Below are positions 8,812 to 16,782 of a stretch of 34,966 bases of DNA, one piece after another. The notes below the pieces were generated by a model. The model was not told where the DNA came from, did not search any database, and saw only the letters and a list, made by a program, of their open reading frames with translations. The DNA is from Longimicrobiales bacterium (GTDB lineage Bacteria > Gemmatimonadota > Gemmatimonadetes > Longimicrobiales > Gaopeijiaceae). Where the stretch lies: NCBI GenBank assembly GCA_028278645.1, contig JANQDZ010000078.1, positions 1 through 34,966 of the forward strand, given 5' to 3'. The translations under genes were made by a program, and so were the position numbers. The stretch's first letter is position 1. Each line of letters starts with the position of its first letter.

Positions 8812-10377
8812 TTGAAGCTCATCCGGAAAGCCGGGAAGAGGTTGATGTCGGGCCTGAAGGCCTGGCTTCGCCCATCCCGGCTCCCATTCGTCTGGGGCTT
8901 GGCCGCCGGAGTCCTTTTTGTCCTGGCTGTCCGGACAGGAAACGCTGTAACGTCCACCGATTCGTTCTGCGAGTCCTGTCACGTTCACCCCCAAGCAACC
9001 ACCTCCTGGAAACAATCGACCCATTATGCGACCCAGAGTGGCATGGTGGTTCACTGCGTCGAATGCCACCTCCCCCCTGGCGGGTTCCCCTACGCGGTTC
9101 AGAAGGCCCGACTAGGGATACGGGATCTTTGGGGAAAGCTCACAAAGGACCCCGAGTCGTTCGACTGGGAGGCACGTTCTGACCTGGCTCACGCCCGGAC
9201 GTTCACCTTCCGGGAGTCGTGCCTGGATTGCCATCCGAATCTGTTCCCTCTCCAACTCTCCGACGAAGGGGAGGAGGCTCACTTCCATTATGAGCGACAG
9301 GCCGATGAGGTCCGTTGCTTGAACTGCCATCTCCACGTGGGCCACTTCGATCCCAACGCGACCAAAGAGATCAACTTCGGCATCGTCGCATCGACGGAAG
9401 AGGAGGTTTTCAACGAACCCGCCCAGGTCGAGGGCTTCGTCGACTACACAGAACAGATCCCCGGCACCTCGGTGAGCTTCGACATGATCGCGGTTCCCGG
9501 TGGCAGTTTCCGAATGGGCAGTCCGGAGACGGAAGGGTACCGAAAGGAGGACGAAGGACCTCAGCACCAAGTCACGGTGAGCCCCTTTTGGATGGCCAGG
9601 GTGGAGACCACCTGGGACGAGTTCGAAGCATGGTATCGGGCTACCCGTGCAGAGGGTAGAACCGACACGAGGAGTTTGGCAGGAGAAGCGGCCGTCGACG
9701 CCATCACCGGCGCCACCCCGCCTTACGTCCCGCCGGACCAGGGATGGGGTAAGGGTGACCGTCCGGCCATAACCATGACCCACCACGCTGCGGCTCAGTA
9801 CGCGCGGTGGCTCTCCCAGCAGACTGGGAAGAGGTACCGTCTACCGACGGAAGCAGAGTGGGAATACGCGGCCCGGGGAGGGACCGTCACTCCCTACTTC
9901 TTCGAGGGAGAACCCTCCGACTATGCCTCGGATCGGTTTTTTCACAATTGGTTTGGTCGCAACACAATTGTGTTAGACAGCTTCTCGGTTCATGCCGGAA
10001 ACAGTGGCGCCCGGACCCAGATCCCCTCTGAGTCCAAACCGAACCCGTTCGGGCTCGTGAACATGTTGGGGAACGTTAAGGAGTTCACCTCCGACTGGTA
10101 TGCTGAGGATACCTACCGAGGCCGGGTTGGCGCAGGACCAGTTTTGGATCCCCTGGGTCCGTCCAACGGAACGGAGCACGTGGTCCGCGGCGGGTCGTTC
10201 CGCAGCGGTCCGGCAGATTTGCGGGCCGCGGCAAGAGATCACACCCGAACGGGTGCATGTTTGGTGACTGACCCCCAGATTCCCAAGAGCATCTGGTGGT
10301 ATTCGGACTGCAACGACATCGGATTCCGCGTGGTCAGGGAATTCGAGAACTCGGAACAACAAGGAGCCGAAGGATGA
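8812..10377 (+). CDS. NapC/NirT-type tetraheme cytochrome c fused to an FGE/SUMF1-fold domain, 521 aa
   Basis: A rare-looking fusion. Residues about 25-42 form one membrane anchor. The domain behind it has four CxxCH haem sites: C53ESCH, C82VECH, C137LDCH and C169LNCH. This architecture matches the NapC/NirT/NrfH family, which takes electrons from quinol and passes them to periplasmic partners. Residues about 222-510 are a formylglycine-generating-enzyme/EgtB/PvdO-type domain (FDMIAVPGGSFRMGS, YRLPTEAEWEYAARGG, NMLGNVKEFTSDW, HVVRGGSF). The C-terminal GFRVV lacks the cysteines that bind copper in true FGE, so sulfatase maturation is unlikely. The start is TTG with GGGAGG six bases upstream. 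It lies 28 bases after the isomerase gene and overlaps the oxidoreductase start by ATGA. A redox or binding module for the operon is my inference. Confidence 0.9.
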   Translation: MKLIRKAGKRLMSGLKAWLRPSRLPFVWGLAAGVLFVLAVRTGNAVTSTDSFCESCHVHPQATTSWKQSTHYATQSGMVVHCVECHLPPGGFPYAVQKARLGIRDLWGKLTKDPESFDWEARSDLAHARTFTFRESCLDCHPNLFPLQLSDEGEEAHFHYERQADEVRCLNCHLHVGHFDPNATKEINFGIVASTEEEVFNEPAQVEGFVDYTEQIPGTSVSFDMIAVPGGSFRMGSPETEGYRKEDEGPQHQVTVSPFWMARVETTWDEFEAWYRATRAEGRTDTRSLAGEAAVDAITGATPPYVPPDQGWGKGDRPAITMTHHAAAQYARWLSQQTGKRYRLPTEAEWEYAARGGTVTPYFFEGEPSDYASDRFFHNWFGRNTIVLDSFSVHAGNSGARTQIPSESKPNPFGLVNMLGNVKEFTSDWYAEDTYRGRVGAGPVLDPLGPSNGTEHVVRGGSFRSGPADLRAAARDHTRTGACLVTDPQIPKSIWWYSDCNDIGFRVVREFENSEQQGAEG

Positions 10378-11714
10378 GCGAGGAGAAGGCGGGACCGAGC
10401 AGGCGCGACTTCATCGAAACCCTCGGCGTGATGGGTGCGGCAGGAGCGGTAGGCGCCGTGGTGGCCGGATGTGGCCCCGGCCAACAAGCGCTATACCCGG
10501 ACTACGCATACCCACCTCTGATGGAACAGGCGCCGGATGGCCCCGTGCTGAGAGCCGGCGTAATCGGGTGCGGAGGCCGGGGAACCGGCGCGGCCCAGCA
10601 GTTCCTTGATTCCGGCCCGAACCTGGAGATCGTCGCCTTGGCCGACTACTTCCAGGATCGCATAGACAACTGCCGGGCTACGCTCCTGGAGCAAAAAGGG
10701 GTGGAGATACCCGACGAGCACTGCTTCAATGGGTTCGACTCCTACCATCAACTCCTGGAAGTCGACCTGGACGTGGTCCTCATGGCCACCCCTCCCTACT
10801 TCCGCCCGGAGCACTTCGAGGCCTGCGTGGAGGCGAGGAAACACGTCTTCATGGAAAAACCGGTGGCCGTGGACCCGGTGGGGTGTCGGTCCGTCATGGC
10901 CTCGGCTCGGCAGGCTGACGGGGCCGGTCTTTGTGTTATCACCGGGACCCAGAGGCGTCACCAGGCAGACTATCTGGATGTTTTCCGTCAGGTGGCCGAG
11001 GGAGCCATCGGGGACATCGTCGGGGCGAACGTCTACTGGAACGGGGTTGTGCCTTGGTACAGGGACCGCCAGCCCGGATGGACGGATGTGGAATACATGC
11101 TGCGAGACTGGGTGAACTGGACGTGGCTCTCCGGCGATCACATTGTCGAACAACACGTGCACAACATCGACGTTGCCAACTGGTACCTGGGCGACGCCCA
11201 TCCCCAGAAGGCCGTGGGGTTCGGGGGCCGGTGGCGCCGGCCCACGGGTGACCAGTACGACTTCTTCAGCATCGACTACACATACGACGACGAGATCCAC
11301 GTCCACTCCATGTGTCGTCAGATTGCCGGGTGCGCCAACAACGTTTCCGAGTTCATCCGGGGCACTGCAGGCTACACCAACGCCGTGAACACGTTATGGA
11401 GCCCGGACGGGACCGAGCGGTTCACGTATCCCTACGGGGTGGACGAAGAGGGGAATCGGATCGGACCCCAACCCTACCTCCAGGAGCACATCGACCTCGT
11501 GACCGCCATCCGGTCCGGAGAGCAGGTGAACGAGGCTGCACGAACCGCCGAGGCGACCCTGACAGCCATCATGGGCCGAATCTCCTGTTACACGGGGCAG
11601 GAGGTCACCTGGGATCAGATGATGGAATCGGACCTGAAGCTTGGACCCGAAAACCTGAACTTTGGCGAGTCGGACCTCATCCGCGCTGTGGTGCCGGTGC
11701 CTGGAACGGACTGA
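10374..11714 (+). CDS. Tat-exported Gfo/Idh/MocA family oxidoreductase, 446 aa
   Basis: An NAD(P)-type sugar dehydrogenase fold. SRRDFIE with a hydrophobic stretch ending VAGC (Cys33) indicates Tat export of a folded, cofactor-loaded protein, probably lipid-anchored. The dinucleotide site is AGVIGCGGRGTG (61-72). The conserved EKP is at 161-163, and the active-site segment reads EQHVHNIDVANW. Family members of this exported type keep their nicotinamide cofactor bound and oxidise or reduce sugars at C3 (established for glycoside 3-oxidation systems). In this operon it is the best candidate for making or reducing the 3-keto sugar. The start at 10374 was chosen because it gives the Tat leader and overlaps the previous stop (ATGA). 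It is the last gene before the terminator. Confidence 0.9.
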   Translation: MSEEKAGPSRRDFIETLGVMGAAGAVGAVVAGCGPGQQALYPDYAYPPLMEQAPDGPVLRAGVIGCGGRGTGAAQQFLDSGPNLEIVALADYFQDRIDNCRATLLEQKGVEIPDEHCFNGFDSYHQLLEVDLDVVLMATPPYFRPEHFEACVEARKHVFMEKPVAVDPVGCRSVMASARQADGAGLCVITGTQRRHQADYLDVFRQVAEGAIGDIVGANVYWNGVVPWYRDRQPGWTDVEYMLRDWVNWTWLSGDHIVEQHVHNIDVANWYLGDAHPQKAVGFGGRWRRPTGDQYDFFSIDYTYDDEIHVHSMCRQIAGCANNVSEFIRGTAGYTNAVNTLWSPDGTERFTYPYGVDEEGNRIGPQPYLQEHIDLVTAIRSGEQVNEAARTAEATLTAIMGRISCYTGQEVTWDQMMESDLKLGPENLNFGESDLIRAVVPVPGTD

Positions 11715-11766
11715 TCCGGTACCGAAAAGTTCGGGTTCCAACGAGGAACCCCTCACAAAAAGAACC

Positions 11767-11796
11767 GGCCGACCCTGAAACGGGTCGGCCTTTTTT
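11767..11796 (+). terminator. Intrinsic terminator of the 3-keto-glycoside operon
   Basis: A perfect nine-base-pair stem (GGCCGACCC at 11767-11775, GGGTCGGCC at 11782-11790) with a six-base loop, followed directly by six T. It lies 53 bases after the oxidoreductase stop. This is the clearest terminator in the window. Confidence 0.92.
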
Positions 11797-11982
11797 CTTC
11801 CGTCCCAGCGTTCGGACCCCTCCCCTACTTCGAGGTTATTTGGATTTCAGTGCTCAGGATGACCACAGAAGCTTCGGAGGCAGCTTCGGTGAAGCCTTGA
11901 ACCCTCGGATGGGCCGGTCATGCCCCACCCAAGGCCCAACACACCCCGCAGCAAACCCGCACCAGGGAAACAGTTAACCCTC

Positions 11983-12011
11983 TTGCGCATCTAGCGTCGC
12001 CACCGGATATT
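11983..12011 (+). promoter_or_regulatory. Possible promoter of the small membrane protein
   Basis: TTGCGC (11983-11988) and GATATT (12006-12011) have a 17-base spacer. They sit 55 bases upstream of the ATG at 12066 and downstream of the operon terminator. Moderate consensus match. Confidence 0.3.
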
Positions 12012-12065
12012 CCCCCGAATTCTTCTGGGAAGCCAGAAAATCGATTACTCCGGGGAGATACCCCC

Positions 12066-12302
12066 ATGGGTTTCATTCTATTGGGCGGTGCCGTCATCTT
12101 TAGCCTTCTGGTGGTACTTCTGACGTTCCACTTCCTCCAGCATGCCGAGTCCGACTCCCCGTCGATCGACCTAGAGCTTTTTGATCCCCTGACCTACAGT
12201 CTCGACCAGTCCCAGATCGACGCCATCAGGACCAGAGACTCTTCACCCCCGCCTCCCTACGTTCCAGCTCAGGAAGAACTGGGCACCCTACAGATCCAGT
12301 AA
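12066..12302 (+). CDS. Small single-pass membrane protein, 78 aa
   Basis: No family recognised. Residues 2-25 (GFILLGGAVIFSLLVVLLTF) form one hydrophobic segment. The rest is acidic and then proline-rich (SSPPPPYVP), probably on the outer side. A GGGGAGA ribosome binding site lies about seven bases before the ATG, and a candidate promoter and an upstream terminator isolate it as its own unit. It is convergent with the Old Yellow Enzyme gene, with 22 bases between the stops. Function unknown; it could be a signal-anchored accessory protein. Confidence 0.6.
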   Translation: MGFILLGGAVIFSLLVVLLTFHFLQHAESDSPSIDLELFDPLTYSLDQSQIDAIRTRDSSPPPPYVPAQEELGTLQIQ

Positions 12303-12324
12303 AACGACAGGGCGCACCTCTCTC

Positions 12325-13440
12325 CTAGCTAAATGCGGTCTCCCCCACCCTGTCGTGGGGGCACTTGCAGGCAATCCCCACCCCCGGTCCTTCCGCCCAA
12401 CAGTTATTGGCCGAAAGGCACCGTGACTTCTCTTTCAGGCCCAACTCGAACTGCCTCGGCAGGTCTGGTTCGGAAATCAGAGGACGACAAAGGGAGACAA
12501 GGTCGGCCACCCCTTCTGCCAGGACCTTCTCCATAACCGACCGAGAGCGGAATCCTCCGACCAGGATGATGGGGAGGTCGGTCTGACGTCGGGCCTCCTG
12601 AGCCAGGTGGAGGAAGTAGGCTTCCTTCGCTTCCGACTTGATCCCTTTGCGAACGTTCAGGGTCTTGTTCATTCCCCCAAGGCCCCCGCTGATTTCCACC
12701 CCATCGATGCCCATGCCTTCCAGAGCCGCAACGATCTCGGCCCCTTCCCCGAGAGACAAACCGCCGTCAACGCCATCCTCCATTCCGAGCTTGATCAGAA
12801 CCGGGTAGTCGGCACCCACCTGATCTCTCACGGCGGAACAAACTTCACGCAGAAAACGCATCCGCTTTTCGGCCGTTCCTCCCCATTCGTCCGTCCTTTT
12901 ATTCACGAACGGTGAGAGGAACTGGCTGATCAGGTACCCGTGAGCGGTATGGATTTGGACCCCGTCGAACCCGGCCTCCCGGCACCTTCGGGCGGCATGG
13001 GCAAAAGCTTGGATGGCTGTCTCGATTTCCGTACCGGTCATCTCCCTCGCTGGGCGTGGAAGGAAGGGCTGGTCGATAGCGGAAGGTGCAATGGGCTCGG
13101 AGATCGACTCAGCCACGGAGTTCATCCCGCCGTGGTTGATCTGCGGGACGACCCGTCCGCCCAGATCGTGGACGGCTCGGGCCAGCCTGGCCAGGTCGGG
13201 GATCAGATCGTCGTCGTAGATCCCGGTCATTTCGTCGTGGGCTTTCCCGGCCGCATGCACATACATGTGGCCGGTGATGATCAGTCCCACCCCACCCTCA
13301 GCCAGGTCCTCATAGAGAGCCTCTAAAGTGGGAAGCGGCCGCCCGTCCTGATCGGCCATCCTCTCTGCCGTGGCCGACCGCACCAGTCGGTTGGCGGTCT
13401 GCAGGGACCCGATTGAAAAAGGCGAGAAAAGCAGGCTCAT
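12325..13440 (-). CDS. NADH:flavin oxidoreductase, Old Yellow Enzyme family, 371 aa
   Basis: An FMN-dependent ene-reductase or related dehydrogenase, cytoplasmic, in a single TIM-barrel domain without the C-terminal Fe-S/FAD half of the dienoyl-CoA reductase type. The barrel start NRLVRSATAERMA, the FMN-proximal PQINHGG, and the active-site HTAHGYLISQFLSP (His164, His167, Tyr169) are all present. The phosphate-binding end is visible as LVGGFRS and DLVSLCRPLISEPDL. The C-terminal tail is cysteine-rich (SRCLSANNCWAEG and ACKCPHD), which is common in this subgroup. It starts nine bases after the protease stop on the same strand, so the two are probably co-transcribed. The physiological enone or aldehyde substrate cannot be told from sequence. 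Confidence 0.92.
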   Translation of the reverse strand: MSLLFSPFSIGSLQTANRLVRSATAERMADQDGRPLPTLEALYEDLAEGGVGLIITGHMYVHAAGKAHDEMTGIYDDDLIPDLARLARAVHDLGGRVVPQINHGGMNSVAESISEPIAPSAIDQPFLPRPAREMTGTEIETAIQAFAHAARRCREAGFDGVQIHTAHGYLISQFLSPFVNKRTDEWGGTAEKRMRFLREVCSAVRDQVGADYPVLIKLGMEDGVDGGLSLGEGAEIVAALEGMGIDGVEISGGLGGMNKTLNVRKGIKSEAKEAYFLHLAQEARRQTDLPIILVGGFRSRSVMEKVLAEGVADLVSLCRPLISEPDLPRQFELGLKEKSRCLSANNCWAEGPGVGIACKCPHDRVGETAFS

Positions 13441-13449
13441 GGAAGGTCC

Positions 13450-16400
13450 CTATCCTCCGATCATCTTCATGATCTCCTCGATAGCTCGGTCGAGCTGTGG
13501 GTCTTCACCGCTGAGGTCATCATTGAGGTCGTTGATCACGAAGATATCCGGCACCACACCCCCGCTGGTCTCGAGGTTCTCACCATCCAGGGTCAGGCAC
13601 TTCCACCATGGCAGACGGATGGAGTTGCCGTTGATCAGTCGAGCGCTGGTGGTGAAGATCAGCCATCCGTAGGTGGTGTTCCCAACCACCGTCCCACGAT
13701 TCAGAGCCTTGAACCCACTTGTCGTCATCTCGCCATCGGAGAGCGTGACCTCATTGGTGATGACCACGATCGGTTTGTCGGCGAATCCGAAGGTGGACTG
13801 TTGGGTTTCGCTCAGTCCGCGTTGTTGCCACTTCGCGTAAACCGGCTGGGTCAATGCTTGGAGCACCCTATCGTGCACATTCCCGCCCATGTTGTACCTG
13901 AGGTCCAGGATCAGGCCCTCCCGGGGGACCGCGTCGCGATGGAGCTCGAGGAGGAACCGATCCAGATCACCCCTCCCCATGGCGGACATATAGAGGTACG
14001 CCACCTGGTCGTTGGTTTCCTGCTTGACCGTCTCACGGCGCTCCCTGATCCAGGTTTCCCGTTTCAGCCCGTTCTCGTTTCCGGATGAGATGGCCCTCAG
14101 AGGCAGAGTGATGTCCCGCCCCAATGCCCCACTTCGGATCGTGACTCGGACCCGACGGTTGGTCTTTCCAGCCAGGACTTTCCAGATGTTCTCCTCGGCA
14201 CTCACAGGCTCACCATCGATCTCGATCAGAGCGTCGCCTTCGGAAACCGAGTCCCGGTGCAACCAGAGGGGTCCGTCCTTCCAGATCTTCGTGATGGTGA
14301 CGGGGGTTTGAGAGAGGTCGAGGTCGATACCAAAGTGGGGGCTCGCCTTCTCAGTGGGCCGTGAGGTTCCGCCCCTGTATCCCGTGTGGGAGGAATTCAG
14401 GAACCCGATCATCTCATTCGCGAATGCCGCGAAATCATTCTCTTCCCGTACCTGGCTCAGGACCGGCTTGAAGCTCTCGTAGACTCCCTTCCAGTCCGTG
14501 TCGTGGTGATTGCTGTCATAGAAGTAGTGTTCGAGAATGTAGTAAACCTCGGACAGGGCCTGTTCGTAGTCGGCCACTCTATCCACCTCGATCCGGGTGT
14601 CGAAGGAGATGGATTCGCTCCTGCCGGAACTCATGTTGATCCTGCCGAGCCCACTGGTCTGGGAGTAGTAGAGGAACTTCCCCTCGGCGTCGAACTGGAG
14701 GTTCCTCGGGTTCGTCACGCTCTCAGCAAAGGCCTCGGGCCGACCCCATCGGCCGTCCTCGTACTCCGACCTCCAGAGGTGGCTGGTTCCGTGCCTGCTG
14801 GAAAGGAAGTAGACGGTTGTGGAGTCTTTCGGTGAGAGGAGCGGACTCCGTTCGCTGGTGAGGGAGTTCAAAATCTGTCGAGTTTGCCTGTCGATGTTGT
14901 CGAACTTGAACGTGACGACAACCGCCTCTTCCCCGTCTCCTTTATCCTCCGCGTCTTCTTCGTCTTCGTCGTCATCCTCTCCCTCATCTTCTTCCACGGC
15001 GAAGAGCCCTTCGAATTCGTCCTCGTCGAACTGTGGTGGTTCAGGATGGAAATGCACGCTGTAGAGATCCGACTTCCCTGTGAACTCAGGGAAGCTGTGG
15101 CCGTAACGGTTCGACGAGAACGCCAGGAATTTCCCATCCGAGGACCAAACAGGATCCTGTTCGTCGTATGCGGTGTTGGTCAGAGCCGTCTTCTCACCTG
15201 TCTCTACCTCCACGGCGAAGATGTCTTGGTTGGACGTCTGCGTGACGATGGCGATGTACTTGCTGTCGGGAGACCAGGAGAATCCGTCCGCGAACCGGCC
15301 GCCGAACTCGTCCTCGATAACGAGACGGTCGTCTGAACCGTCGGGTTTGATGATCCTCAGTTCCCGGGGCCCGGAGTAGTAGGCGATCCACTCCCCATCG
15401 GGGGACAGCTTCGGCTCGAGGACATCGCCCGGCGTGTTTGTCAGGCGGGTCGGGTCCTCGCCACCCAGGGCGGACATGCTGTAAAGGTCCGGGGTCGCTC
15501 CGGCGTCGGACACGTAGATGATCCGCGCGCTTTCCTTATCCCAAGCCAGGTCCCGCTCGTTCTCGCGGGACTTCGTGATGTTCCGGGCGTACCCTCCTTC
15601 AACCGAAAGAACGAAGATTTCGCCTCGGACGACCGCCGCGATCTTCTTCCCATCGGGCGAAACCTGGAACTCCGAGACGGTCCCGTCCTCCACGAAGAAC
15701 ACCGAGTTTTCTTCTGTCTCCGCAGGGGCATCGATCTGAACGGGAGACGAAGTCCCATCGGCCAAGTCCGTCACCCAAAGGCCGAAATCCCTCCGGAAAA
15801 CGGCTTTTGGGACGTTCCTCGCCACCGAAAACTCGATCACGTCCCCATCATCGGCGAAATCGGTGACGGCCCTTACGTCGGATCCATCAGGGTTCGCCGA
15901 CCAGATGTTCTTGGTTCCGGTCTGTCCGTCGCTCACGAAGAAAAAACGGGATCCGTCGTGGGCCCACGCGGGCCAGTAGGCGTTCGCATTATCGGCCACC
16001 AACCTCGATGCTTGGGGGGAATCGAACCGCTTCACCCAGATCTTTGCCGTGTTCGCACCCCTGTACCCGCGCCGCCATTTGTACCCGTTTTCCCAACCCT
16101 CCGAGAAGAGCACACTTTCACCGTCAGGGCTGACCTTGGGGTCGTTCGGCCGGCTCCAATAGGTGTCGAGGACGGGCAGCGCATTCCCGGTGCCATCGGT
16201 TTTGATCCTGTAGATCCCAGAAGACGAGGCTCGGGAGGACGTGAAATACACCCAAGCGCCGTCGGCAGAGAGATCGGTGGCGACGTCGTTCCCGGAGTGG
16301 TACGTCAGGCGCCTGGCCTCCCCACCCCTCACGGGCATGATGAAGATGTCGTTGGCCCCGAACCGGTTCGAGGAGAACACGATGCTCTGCCCGTCGGGGG

Positions 16401-16620
16401 ACCAGAGAGGCTGCATGTCATACGCGTCATGGTTCGTCAGCCGGACAGCCTTCCCTCCTGAAGTTGGCACGGTCCAGACATCGCCCATATAGGAGAAGGC
16501 AATCTGGGTCCCATCAGGTGAAAGGGCGGGATACCGCGCACCGATGAGCTGGTCCTGTTGGGCATGGACCGTCGCCGGCAGGGAGATGAACAGCAGAAAG
16601 ACGATCAGTCTCTTCATCAT
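13450..16620 (-). CDS. Tricorn-like S41 family peptidase with TolB-type propellers, 1056 aa
   Basis: An exported protease for oligopeptides. It has a signal peptide (MMKRLIVFLLFISLPATVHA). Residues about 25-560 hold repeated WD40/PD40 blades (SPDGTQIAFSYMGDVW, SPDGQSIVFSSNR and others), which in tricorn gate access. A highly acidic insert of some 35 residues separates the propellers from the tricorn-core region. A PDZ domain (GDALIEIDGEPVSAEENIW) precedes the S41 domain: GLILDLRYNMGG, nucleophile Ser961 in LSDGE, and the closing GGVVPDIFV. Domain order and length match tricorn-type S41 proteins. The start is at the first of two ATGs, behind GGAG at five bases; the frame is open further upstream but without a signal peptide. 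It is divergent from the AOR gene and is the first gene of a pair with the Old Yellow Enzyme. Confidence 0.92.
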   Translation of the reverse strand: MMKRLIVFLLFISLPATVHAQQDQLIGARYPALSPDGTQIAFSYMGDVWTVPTSGGKAVRLTNHDAYDMQPLWSPDGQSIVFSSNRFGANDIFIMPVRGGEARRLTYHSGNDVATDLSADGAWVYFTSSRASSSGIYRIKTDGTGNALPVLDTYWSRPNDPKVSPDGESVLFSEGWENGYKWRRGYRGANTAKIWVKRFDSPQASRLVADNANAYWPAWAHDGSRFFFVSDGQTGTKNIWSANPDGSDVRAVTDFADDGDVIEFSVARNVPKAVFRRDFGLWVTDLADGTSSPVQIDAPAETEENSVFFVEDGTVSEFQVSPDGKKIAAVVRGEIFVLSVEGGYARNITKSRENERDLAWDKESARIIYVSDAGATPDLYSMSALGGEDPTRLTNTPGDVLEPKLSPDGEWIAYYSGPRELRIIKPDGSDDRLVIEDEFGGRFADGFSWSPDSKYIAIVTQTSNQDIFAVEVETGEKTALTNTAYDEQDPVWSSDGKFLAFSSNRYGHSFPEFTGKSDLYSVHFHPEPPQFDEDEFEGLFAVEEDEGEDDDEDEEDAEDKGDGEEAVVVTFKFDNIDRQTRQILNSLTSERSPLLSPKDSTTVYFLSSRHGTSHLWRSEYEDGRWGRPEAFAESVTNPRNLQFDAEGKFLYYSQTSGLGRINMSSGRSESISFDTRIEVDRVADYEQALSEVYYILEHYFYDSNHHDTDWKGVYESFKPVLSQVREENDFAAFANEMIGFLNSSHTGYRGGTSRPTEKASPHFGIDLDLSQTPVTITKIWKDGPLWLHRDSVSEGDALIEIDGEPVSAEENIWKVLAGKTNRRVRVTIRSGALGRDITLPLRAISSGNENGLKRETWIRERRETVKQETNDQVAYLYMSAMGRGDLDRFLLELHRDAVPREGLILDLRYNMGGNVHDRVLQALTQPVYAKWQQRGLSETQQSTFGFADKPIVVITNEVTLSDGEMTTSGFKALNRGTVVGNTTYGWLIFTTSARLINGNSIRLPWWKCLTLDGENLETSGGVVPDIFVINDLNDDLSGEDPQLDRAIEEIMKMIGG

Positions 16621-16782
16621 TGTCGCTCCGATGGAGTCTCGAATTCCACAACCGACAGGCAATTGACGCGGGGGCGACGGACGGTGCAAGCGCCGTGGGG
16701 GTAGGCGCCTTTTTCCTGTCTAGCTCGGACCTCCCTCGGTATATTGCGGCCAGGCTGGAAACAAAATCCCAAGGAGGACGTC

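Larger units (their letters stand above)
11715..12065. other. Intergenic between the operon end and the small membrane protein
   Basis: It contains the intrinsic terminator at 11767-11796 and a possible promoter at 11983-12011. The 190 bases between them hold no gene or repeat that I can support. Confidence 0.6.

Noticed and set aside
8812-10377. Reading the cytochrome fusion as a sulfatase-activating enzyme
   Set aside because: The C-terminal cysteines needed for copper binding in FGE are absent and no sulfatase gene lies in the window.
10491-11306. A 271-codon open frame antisense to the Gfo/Idh/MocA gene
   Set aside because: The plus-strand gene has all family motifs and is coupled to its neighbour. 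The antisense product is valine- and aspartate-rich without any motif, a codon-bias shadow.
16690-16714. A GCGCC/GGCGC hairpin followed by five T in the AOR leader
   Set aside because: The stem is only five pairs with a long G-rich loop, and a terminator there would cut off the AOR transcript. Attenuation is possible but not supported.
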